Assembly (NCBI GenBank): GCA_000316135.1
Contig: JH993858.1
Coordinates: forward strand, 1,922-16,445
Source of the DNA: Trachipleistophora hominis
Lineage: Eukaryota; Microsporidia; Pleistophoridae
DNA: 14,524 nucleotides
Reading direction: 5' to 3'
The notes beneath the pieces were generated by a model. The model did no database searches and had not been told where the DNA came from. It saw nothing but the letters and a program-made list of their open reading frames with translations. Shown in pieces: positions 6,936 through 14,524 of the stretch (position 1 is its first letter; each line of letters opens with the position of its first letter). Made by a program: the position numbers and the translations under genes.

Positions 6936-8509
6936 TGATTTTACTTGGACATACAAAGGACGCGTTCATTAATAGACCTAGCGGTGAATTGAAGTGTATT
7001 ATTTAATAAATAAGAATTTATTGCACAATGATATAAGGCTTAAATTAGATAGAGGCTGGCAGGATAGTATTTGGGTTTTAAATCATTTAAATATAATCTT
7101 TCAGATTTATTTCAATTGGTTTACATTCTAAAATTTATTAACATTTTCTTAATATCAAGTTTACCTTCATTGCACTTTTCATGGTTGTATTAAGTTTTCT
7201 ATCAAATTAAGCCTCATTAAATTACTAAAATAGACCATCTGTGCTATTTTCTCTATAAAGCGAGAGTTAATATCGTACACATTCAGTAGAGTTCCTTCTA
7301 GAACCGGCATTTCTATTTTACTCGCCGTTTTCATTCTCGAATATAAAATGAAAATTTAATTTTTATCGAAAATATCATTTTCATTCAATAATGATCATAT
7401 AAAAGGTAATAACGTTCTTTAACATAATAACTGTGCAGGTATATAAGTCCTTACCTCCTGTTAGAATCTGCAGCAGTGTTTTATACCTTTCTCAAACGAT
7501 TAGACACTTGACAAATTTTCTTTTCTTTGATATGAAAGATGAGAATAAGATCATTACAGGCAAATACTTGTCTTCTACAGCAATAATGACGTGCTATCAG
7601 TTGAGTCATTACCTATGATGTATAGTATTTTCTTATGATCTTCTAATTAATATGTATTTTCCTTATTTTTAGTCATTGTTTCATAGCTTAATGCCCACAT
7701 GATCAATTAATTCTCTTAACCAAAAGCTTCTTTGACTATTTCCATCAGTGCAATTCGTTAAATTAATTCTAATTTACTTTTTATTCAAGATGCGTTACGA
7801 TACAAAGGCATTCATCCTTTAGGTCAGTTGCAAACAGGAAAAAAAGAGTTTTTATTATCTGTGATTGGAAGAAACGTTCATATCCTTTACTACGTTCTTA
7901 ATTCAAATAAATTATACCAAATATAATTTATTACACAATATAATTAATCAATACATTCTCACTGATGTAATGTAGTGCTTATTAAAAATGCGCTGTTGTA
8001 CAGGCTTAATTTTTACTTCACGGATAAACTGTAAAAGTTTTTATACTCATGAAATGACTGATAATACGATAGAAGGTTAGTCACTGGATTTTTGAATAAA
8101 ACTCTTTTAGAAAAAAATAATGAAATGAGAAACAAAATCATTACATACTCATGTAAATATACCAATTACGTTCTTTAACAAACAATTTATCCTGCACAGC
8201 CATGTAAAAACATTCTTTAGTATCATTCAATTAACATTTATTTTAAAAAATATTTATTTTATGACTTTCTACGTTGGTTCGCATTCCTCTTGTTGACATT
8301 AAGATAGCAATGTCCGTGTCTCAATATACCATCGATGACTATGATTGGTAGCCCCTGTCTGCGGTTTCTATTTGTACCGCCAACCGCCTTTTATACGCTA
8401 TCAAACTGTTCCTTTACAGTTCCTCCTTTTCCTCTCTAAATTCACACCAAATCATAATTAATGAAGTGTTTTAAATTGATAAAATTTCTAAAGCACCGTT
8501 ACGCCGCAA
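6936..8509. other. Long AT-rich spacer; stem-loop-rich GC island near its right end
   Basis: About 1.57 kb between two co-oriented genes. An AATAAA at 7005-7010 may serve the METTL5-like gene. A 61-codon frame at 7433-7618 has no ATG start and no recognisable content. From about 8280 to 8421 the sequence becomes noticeably GC-richer and forms four successive stem-loops (described separately). Otherwise I see nothing in it. Confidence 0.45.
8295..8421. other. GC-richer island with four consecutive stem-loops
   Basis: Arms are GACATT/AATGTC (8295-8300, 8309-8314), TACCA/TGGTA (8327-8331, 8346-8350), GCGGTT/AACCGC (8361-8366, 8382-8387) and AACTGT/ACAGTT (8404-8409, 8416-8421). All are perfect. 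The 60 bases 8341-8400 are close to half G+C, clearly above the surrounding spacer. On the minus strand TATAAAAG lies at 8388-8395, and a T6 run is available around 8250-8255. It could be a structured non-coding RNA on either strand or regulatory DNA of the dehydrogenase gene that starts at 8510. No known RNA family was recognised. Confidence 0.3.
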
Positions 8510-9397
8510 ATGATCAACAAACTTATTTACAGCATATCGCAAAGAAAGTACGTGCCTTTCATAGTTAAACTGGTCATAGTAACCTTTTTATCGTACTTGT
8601 TCAACATTGTGCACTTCTACAGGATGAGGAGCGTAGAACCTAAGAAGGTAAAACACAAATTTTGTGTTATTACGGGCGGGACGAGAGGAATTGGCAGAGA
8701 ATTGGTGGACCTGCTAGTGTTGAAAGGCTATGAGGTGATGGTGCTTGGTCGAACCAAAGTAAATCGTAGTAAAGTTGTGCATTACGGGCTTGATCTGAAC
8801 AACTTGCAGGAGGTTGCGCAGTTCAAAATGGACAAAGACATCGATCTCTTGGTCATGAACGCCGGCATACTTACCGGTAAAACGGACGGCATCGATTTAA
8901 ATTTTAAAATTAATTATCTTGCACATTACATCTTGTACAACAACCTACGAAGCAATTTGAAGAATGCACGCGTAGTTCTCACCTCTTCATGTGTGATGCT
9001 GTCAGTTGACACCTTCGATCCGTATAGGCCGTCGTTTTTCTCGTTCAGAAAATACTGCGAAAGCAAATTGTGCGTATTTTTGCTCGGCAAGTACATCTCA
9101 AGAAACTTACAGACTGTTGTCGTGCACCCGGGAGTAGTAAATACTACGTTGTTCAATGAGAACTCTTTGCTTAATTTCTTCATATCTAAAATATCATATC
9201 CGTTCCTGAACAGCACCGATGAAGCTGCCAACGTGCTTATGAATGCGTGTCAGTTTGAAATGTCTAGAGAAAAGAAAATTATCTTTCTTTATGGTTTTGA
9301 GGAAATGAAGATTCCGTGCTCTATCAATAGAAAAAACGAAAAAAAGTTAATGAAAATTACGAAACATTTTTTAGTAAAAAATGGAATAGAAAGGTGA
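8510..9397 (+). CDS. Membrane-anchored short-chain dehydrogenase/reductase (retinol-dehydrogenase-like)
   Basis: A 295-residue NAD(P)(H)-dependent oxidoreductase of the SDR superfamily. An N-terminal hydrophobic helix (about 17-37) probably anchors it in the ER membrane. The Rossmann fold starts with TGGTRGIG (55-62). NAG is at 117-119, the catalytic Asn at 135 (KINYLAH), Ser at 159-160 (TSS), and Tyr182/Lys186 in YCESK, so the Asn-Ser-Tyr-Lys tetrad is complete. The long Ser-Tyr gap, the YCESKL wording and HPGVVNTTLF (206-215) resemble the RDH11/WWOX-like branch rather than 3-ketosphinganine reductase, though the latter cannot be excluded. Basic residues at R59 and R81 suggest NADP(H). The substrate is unknown; a lipid or sterol-type ketone or aldehyde is plausible. 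ATG 8510 is preceded by GCCGCAA. AATAAA lies 2 nt past the stop (9400-9405). Confidence 0.88.
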   Translation: MINKLIYSISQRKYVPFIVKLVIVTFLSYLFNIVHFYRMRSVEPKKVKHKFCVITGGTRGIGRELVDLLVLKGYEVMVLGRTKVNRSKVVHYGLDLNNLQEVAQFKMDKDIDLLVMNAGILTGKTDGIDLNFKINYLAHYILYNNLRSNLKNARVVLTSSCVMLSVDTFDPYRPSFFSFRKYCESKLCVFLLGKYISRNLQTVVVHPGVVNTTLFNENSLLNFFISKISYPFLNSTDEAANVLMNACQFEMSREKKIIFLYGFEEMKIPCSINRKNEKKLMKITKHFLVKNGIER

Positions 9398-10373
9398 TGA
9401 ATAAACGGTTTAAATAATAGAAAAGGTATTTGCATAATGAAATAACTCATGAAATGAAAGCTGTGGTTCATTCAATCGTCGTATAAAATGGTGTGTCGAA
9501 AAATAATTTTAATTACGGTATTTTACACATCTAAACGTGTAAGGCGATTTCACAGGTAAAACTATGATTTAAAACAGTTTTCATATTTGGTGAATATTAT
9601 GTACCATTTAGTATATCTAGCAGTGCTTCATCATTCTGGATGTAACTAATTCGTGATACGTTTCTTCTAGACTATTAAATTTGTTTAGTTATACACCGTA
9701 ATTTGTTTCTATAAGGACACACACCGGGTTTAGAAGTGAATTTATCTGTAATGGTCGAATTATTGTCCAGTTTGGCTTATGAAACAAATAATTTTATAAA
9801 TAATTTTAATTAAATATTGTTAATGATAGCGGGAAATCTTATTTATTCTAACAATGGAGAGTATTTTCACTGTCTCTACGCTGTTTTAAACCTTTTAATT
9901 TTCAGGCGGAGATATTCGTAAAAATTTACATCTACAAATGTAGAAAGATTCTCAACTAATGTCTAATACAATGTATAGGCTTATCTTCTGGTAGCTAAGA
10001 AAGACAATTTTTAATATAAACGAAAAGAATGTTAGCGTTTATTTCTGTGGCAGCATATTAATGATAAACGTATTTAGATTTTTGTAAAAATCTCTTTAGC
10101 AGTACGTGCTCATGTTCTTAAAAAAATTCTAAGATTTTGTATTTCTTCTTCCATATTGATTTATTTAACAAAGAATGATTGCAGGTGAATTAGAACGTTG
10201 AGCAGCTTCATATTCCGGTCAAAACTTTTGTGTTATCAATATAAATTGTAGAATATATAAATAACAGGAGTTTAATCCAAGGCTCGGCTTAATTTAATAC
10301 GTGTAATTTCTATTCATTCACCTAACGTTCCACTTATTATACAAATAACACGATTTAGTTTGTTGATTCTTCC
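9398..10373. other. AT-rich spacer between convergent genes, nothing seen
   Basis: Just under 1 kb between the 3' ends of the dehydrogenase and the minus-strand hypothetical gene. There is no ORF with coding character, no RNA gene signature and no conspicuous repeat. Apart from the AATAAA at 9400-9405, I find nothing to annotate. Confidence 0.45.
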
Positions 10374-11673
10374 TCAGTCCTTAAAGTTATCATTTGCTAG
10401 CTGATACAGCAAATTAGGTGTTTTTGCGTTCTCAGCATATACACCGAATCCATACAACCTGTTGTAAAAGAACCAAAATATGCGGTAAATCTCCTCTACC
10501 TCCTCCAATCGCACGTAATAAACATCATTGTTATTGAAAAAGCACTGAAAAAAATGCTCATATTCATTCATACCGTCTCGTTGTTCATTCAACCATTTCT
10601 CAATATCATCCCTATTCATGATAATGAGGCGGCGTATAGAACGTCGAAATTCTATTTTTAAATATATTCGTGGCTCAGGAAAATCTTGAAATATCAAACT
10701 GATGTACCGTATTTCTTCTCGCTCCTCGTCGTAGATTTCTCTGTAGTAGTAACGTGCAAAAAGCCTCTTAAACGCAAGTTTTGTAAATTTAATCACCGTA
10801 CGATCAACGACTCGTCTGAAACCTCGTCCTGCATTGAACGTTATCTTCACACCAAACCATCGCGTGTTGTAAATTTGCATGCTCAGGTACGTGTAGGTAT
10901 CTCTGAGTAGTGACCGATCGGACGTACGCACAAACTCGTCGTATATTCTGTGGTACACGTAGCATCTGAACCATGTACACTTGATTGTACGTAAATTTCT
11001 CAACAATTTTAGTCGTTCCATTCTTTGCATATAACGTGGGCACACGTCTTTGACTGTGTCCGTGTTATCCTTTGTAATGCTTATAAGATTGTTAACGAAG
11101 AAATGCTGCATTATTTCGAATACGATGCCGTATTTTGTTTTGCGTTCTGTGCTCAGGTCCTGTATTATTATTGCTTCGATGTATTCCCTTGATAGCAAAA
11201 AATTGTAGAATTTGTCTCTCCGAAAGAAATCGTTAATTATACTTCGCACACATCTCATGTTGTAGAAATCGATAAATCGTATGTCGTTAGGAATACTTTT
11301 GAGTATTTCTACAATGTCCAGATAATCGTTATTTACAGCAAATGGCAGTTTGATCAGAAATGTGCCTTTCATTCCTCTGATTCTTTTGATTTGTTTTAAA
11401 TTACTTTCTATATTAGAGAAATAGAACACGTCACTCTCAGTATTTTCTCTTCGTACGTATTCCAAATTTTCATCTTCTATAAACGCAATCTTATCTACAA
11501 ACCGATATGGTATGCCCATATTAATCTTCAATATGCTTGTCCATTTGTCTTTTAGTCCAACCTGCACGTACAAGACCAGATTATATTCCTGTGGTAGCGT
11601 TTTACTCAACGCTAGAAATATTTTTTTCAGATTTTTTGGACAAAACCGGGTCTACAACCACAAATTTTTTCAT
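10374..11673 (-). CDS. Large basic protein of unknown function, start probably displaced by a frame slip
   Basis: The minus-strand frame is open from 11651 to a TGA at 10374-10376, over 400 codons, so it is certainly coding, but I do not recognise it. The protein is rich in Arg, Lys, Tyr and Phe, mostly helical in appearance, with a basic central part (around positions 10700-11000) and an acidic-aromatic C-terminus (EEVEEIYRIFWFFYNRLYGF). No membrane helix, signal peptide, zinc motif or nucleotide-binding loop is evident. The open frame has no ATG until 11519, yet the preceding 30-odd codons look coding (SKTLPQEYNLVLYVQVGL). An ATG at 11673 opens a different frame of similar character (MKKFVVVDPVLSKKSEK) that is one base out of phase, with an A7 run at 11621-11627 between them. 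I give 11673 as the probable original start. It is probably lineage-specific. No AATAAA is near the stop. Confidence 0.75.
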
Positions 11674-13055
11674 CGAGAACTCTTAACTTCTCATTTTTAA
11701 CGTAATACGCGTGCTTACAAATCAATTATACTGTCTATAATCACAAATCACGTTTTTAGCGACAATCAGTTTTTATTCGTTAATTGAATACTTTGACACG
11801 AGTCAGCGTTTAATTAGTTACAAACAGGATGTTCTGTTTTTGTTAGAAAAGAACTAAATTTTTAATTGTTGAATGTAAGACGTGTGTGTCACGAGGGACC
11901 AACCTTTAATTAGTATATAACACTAAATAACGTAATTTATTGATCAATTGGACATTATTCCATTTATTTTGGTGTTTTCTTGTCATTTGACCTTCTACTC
12001 CCGGTTAAATAAACAATCTAATTTAGGAATTACCAGTTTTAAGAATTATGAGTGGTAGATGAGAACAAAAACGAAATGTATGCAATACAAGTATCAGCCT
12101 TTGAAATAAATTCCTTTTGGATACAAAAACCAAAAATTACCATTTTTATTGATTATTTATGAAGAGAATCGGATGTTTGAAACAAACGTACTGAAGAGCA
12201 GCATATAATTGTTCATTTTTAGCTAAAACTTACCAACAATAGTTCTTATTGTTCATCTCATTGCAATATACACTCTTTTTGGATTGACCACAACCATCAG
12301 CCTTTGATTCACAAAGCTAAAATATCAAAAGCACCTTAAAATCGTTAGAAAGGGTCGAATAACTTCATTTCTTTGCTTTGTCAATAAATCATCGCAAAGT
12401 TGTGCAGAAATGAATCACGTACACGATTATTTTTTATTTTTGAACAGGCATATCTTTAAAACGTTGTATTCCGAATAGGATGTATTTAATAAACTGAACT
12501 GTTTGTTAAGAAACCGCGTATTTCGTTTTCAATGAGAACAACGTAAATTCTTCTTAGATCATATTAAACGATAAAAACAAAATTAATTATCGTTCTTATG
12601 TTAAATTGCAACATTGTTGTGTTTAAGCAACGCTTTTCATCGTTAAACTATCAAATAAGCAGAGGTTATAGTATTAATTCATATACTTCCCAAATAAAAT
12701 GTTTAATTACTGTTTACTACATCAGATACACGCCTTGTTATCGTTGTTGATCTTTTGTCCATGTAACTAATTTACATGCTGTTGCACGAAATGTTGATCT
12801 ACAAAAATAATTACTAAGTGATTTTTACCTTCCAAAGCAAAGGTTATACTCAAAAGTTCGTGTAAAAGTGTTGGTGTTAATATTTAAATTATTATCTTTG
12901 TATATAAACGTTACATTAAATACCTAAAGAAGATTTCCTACATAGAGTACACGTTTTATCATTGATCTTAGCATTCCTAACTCTTAACACCTTTTGGTCT
13001 TAATGTTTTTAACTCTTAACACCCTGTGTATGAATTATAAGCTGACAATAATGAT
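11674..13055. other. Long AT-rich spacer upstream of the hypothetical gene
   Basis: Nearly 1.4 kb with no plausible ORF or RNA gene. A 14-bp direct repeat, TAACTCTTAACACC, occurs at 12978-12991 and 13010-13023. It lies just left of the tandem array that starts at 13056. Otherwise unstructured. Confidence 0.45.
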
Positions 13056-13210
13056 TTATTCTTATAGTAATTGTTATGAATAAATTATTCTCATAGTAAT
13101 TGCCCTAATTTATTCTTATAGTAATTGTTATGATTTATTCTCATAGTAATTGTTATAAACTATTCTTATAGTAATTGTTATAAATTATTTATTCTTATAG
13201 TAATTGTTAT
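13056..13210. repeat. Six-copy tandem array with a 25-29 bp unit
   Basis: The core TTATTCTTATAGTAATTGTTAT recurs at 13056, 13085, 13110, 13135, 13160 and 13189 with small changes, so spacings are 29, 25, 25, 25 and 29. Copies 2 and 4 carry TTCTCATAG where 1, 3, 5 and 6 carry TTCTTATAG, hinting that a two-unit block was duplicated. It is non-coding and about 350 bp past the stop of the minus-strand gene at the right edge. It is a minisatellite-like array and probably length-variable. Spacers are absent, so it is not a CRISPR array. Confidence 0.85.
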
Positions 13211-13564
13211 AAACATTATTTTAAATTAGTAATTTATAAAAATATACATTTGAAATAACAATATAATAATTATAATCATTACTAGAGGAAGATTCTCAAC
13301 CTAAGATTGAGGTAGAACGTATTGTACGTTAATATACCGTTAGATTTAATTAATCTAACATTCATATGAAATAAATGCTCTCTTGCACGTATAAAATGAA
13401 ATGATTACGTAAAAGAAGAGATAATACTACGAAGAAACTCCTCATAAAGAAAAATTAATGACATCGTTATTCTACTGCCGTAATTGCAGGATAAACGTAC
13501 AAACGGAGAGAAGAAAGTCGCAATCTACAATTTTTAATTGGTCTACGTTCATTTCAAATGTTTG
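13211..13564. other. Spacer with three consecutive small hairpins
   Basis: Between the tandem array and the stop of the minus-strand gene are three perfect inverted pairs: CTCAA/TTGAG (13295-13299, 13307-13311), AACGTA/TACGTT (13316-13321, 13325-13330) and GTTAGATT/AATCTAAC (13339-13346, 13352-13359). They could lie beyond or within the 3' untranslated region of the neighbouring gene. Short hairpins arise often by chance in AT-rich DNA. No ORF is supported here. Confidence 0.35.
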
Positions 13565-14524
13565 TCATAAAAATTTTAACTGCACCTCCTCATTCTCACA
13601 AATACACACGACAACCTTCTCATCAATCGTTGTTGTCTTAAAGAGCGTGTTGAAGTGTTTCACAAATTCTAAGATTTCGAACGGCTCTAAAACCGTTATC
13701 ATCTCACTCAACCGGTCGATGTCCAGCGACCCGGCACGAAGGAGGGTGTAATACACGAGGTTTAAGTACTTCAGGTGGTAGGCGTGCATCTCTTCGTTAC
13801 GGCCTTCAGAACGATTCAGCTGTTCAGGGAACGTAATGTTGTACATCGTGACGTTGATCTTCAATTTAAAGGTGTTGGTGAACTCGATCGCGCTCGTGCA
13901 CGCCCTGTACTCGCATATTATCCTCCTTTCTCTCATGAACATGAGAATTGTCTCCAGGTCAACGAATTTGTACTTTTTTATGTCGATGTGTCCGTTTAGC
14001 ATCAAATCCTTCTTCACGTCGATGTACGGTCTGTACAGGACCTGCGGGAGAAACAGGGTCTTTCCCAAATCGCTGTCGTAGATCGACGGAATTTGTTTCT
14101 TCAGCGCTGTTAGTCGAGCGCTGAGTATTTTTGCCTTCTCCGCATCGTAATCGCGGTTAATTACGAACAGGCATTCTCTATAAAATCCTTTTTCTTCAAT
14201 TGATTTGCACGTCTCAAAGAACCTTTCGCGTTCACTGATGGTCAAATGAACGTCCGTCTTTACGTCCTGATTGACAGCCGCCCAGAACTCCGCCGTTGCG
14301 CTCTTCATCGTCACTCTGATTGTGTTCTCATCGTGTTTTAAAGAAATTACGTTCCATTCGTTGAGGAGCGTTAAATACGGCAGGAATGCTTTTACCTCGT
14401 ATTTCATTCTAAGCAATTTCATGTAATCTGTGCAGAGTTCCATGTCAAGGATGTCTTTCATCTGCAGGTCTAATATGCGCCTTGTTTCCTGGTCGGGCAC
14501 TGTTCCTTCAAATTTAATGTTTTC
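13565..14524 (-). CDS. Unidentified protein, 5' end cut by the right window edge
   Basis: The minus-strand frame is open from the right edge of the window to a TGA at 13565-13567, giving about 319 residues. The first in-frame candidate near the edge is only a GTG at 14498-14500, and codons upstream of it remain open, so the gene starts outside the window. The protein is soluble, acidic-basic mixed and largely helical. No catalytic or metal-binding motif is visible. Its last 80 or so residues (YHLKYLNLVYYTLLRAGSL, then IDRLSEMITVLEPFEILEFV) have the alternating helical look of a winged-helix or PCI-like end, but this is only an impression. The coding DNA is visibly GC-richer than the spacer to its left. 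I do not recognise the family. Confidence 0.8.
   Translation of the reverse strand, partial: ENIKFEGTVPDQETRRILDLQMKDILDMELCTDYMKLLRMKYEVKAFLPYLTLLNEWNVISLKHDENTIRVTMKSATAEFWAAVNQDVKTDVHLTISERERFFETCKSIEEKGFYRECLFVINRDYDAEKAKILSARLTALKKQIPSIYDSDLGKTLFLPQVLYRPYIDVKKDLMLNGHIDIKKYKFVDLETILMFMRERRIICEYRACTSAIEFTNTFKLKINVTMYNITFPEQLNRSEGRNEEMHAYHLKYLNLVYYTLLRAGSLDIDRLSEMITVLEPFEILEFVKHFNTLFKTTTIDEKVVVCICENEEVQLKFL

Noticed and set aside
7291..7304. TTCTAGAA as a heat-shock element
   Set aside because: Only a single inverted pair, with no gene start nearby for it to control.
7433..7618. 61-codon plus-strand ORF
   Set aside because: It begins only at a GTG, has no recognisable content and is of a length expected by chance.
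8270..8290. GGTTCGCATTCC resembling a Pol III B box or tRNA T-arm
   Set aside because: The T-loop A58 is missing, and no D-arm or acceptor stem lies upstream.
8380..8400. CGCCTTTTATAC resembling loop 1 of U5 snRNA
   Set aside because: The bases on either side cannot form the U5 stem and there is no Sm site downstream; the loop also differs at its end.
13056..13210. CRISPR-like array
   Set aside because: Units are directly adjacent with only a few bases between, no unique spacers, no cas genes, and the host is a eukaryote.

Overview
The window looks like a piece of a microsporidian nuclear chromosome (obligate intracellular fungal relative). It carries eukaryote-only housekeeping genes: a 20S proteasome beta subunit, a diphthamide synthetase and a METTL5-type rRNA methyltransferase. 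The proteins are short and the ORFs almost intron-free. The DNA is AT-rich, and AATAAA signals overlap or abut four of the stop codons. Two of the best-supported start codons have a run of C's 4 nt upstream, a hallmark reported for microsporidian genes. I cannot name the species. The long intergenic spacers (about 0.7 to 1.9 kb, with coding under half of the window) point to one of the less compacted microsporidian genomes rather than an Encephalitozoon-like one.

Layout, left to right: (1) the 3' end of an unidentified plus-strand gene, 1-245; (2) DPH6, 1062-1775 (+); (3) a seven-transmembrane protein of unknown function, 3160-3879 (+), possibly with a tiny first exon and a 28-nt intron just upstream; (4) the proteasome beta subunit PRE4/PSMB4, 4896-5564 (-), convergent with gene 3; (5) a METTL5-like methyltransferase, 6339-6935 (+), divergent from PRE4; (6) a membrane-anchored short-chain dehydrogenase, 8510-9397 (+); (7) a large basic protein of unknown function, 10374-11673 (-), whose true start seems to be separated from the body by a one-base frame slip in an A7 run; (8) an unidentified minus-strand gene running off the right edge, 13565-14524.

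There is no sign of an operon, phage, defence cassette, CRISPR array or intact transposon. The recognised genes are unrelated housekeeping functions, though two of them modify the translation machinery (DPH6 acts on elongation factor 2, METTL5 on 18S rRNA). The spacers are AT-rich and mostly featureless. Exceptions are a six-copy 25-29 bp tandem array (13056-13210), a 34-bp repeat at 48-bp spacing (4018-4099), a 60-bp imperfect duplication (from 2746), a strong stem-loop upstream of PRE4 (5644-5684), a GC-richer island with four stem-loops upstream of the dehydrogenase (8295-8421), and a 14-nt match to the 5' end of yeast U1 snRNA (2587-2600).

The most useful items to follow up are the possible mini-intron, the U1-like segment, the A7 frame slip, and the stem-loop island. 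All four are inferences from the sequence alone.
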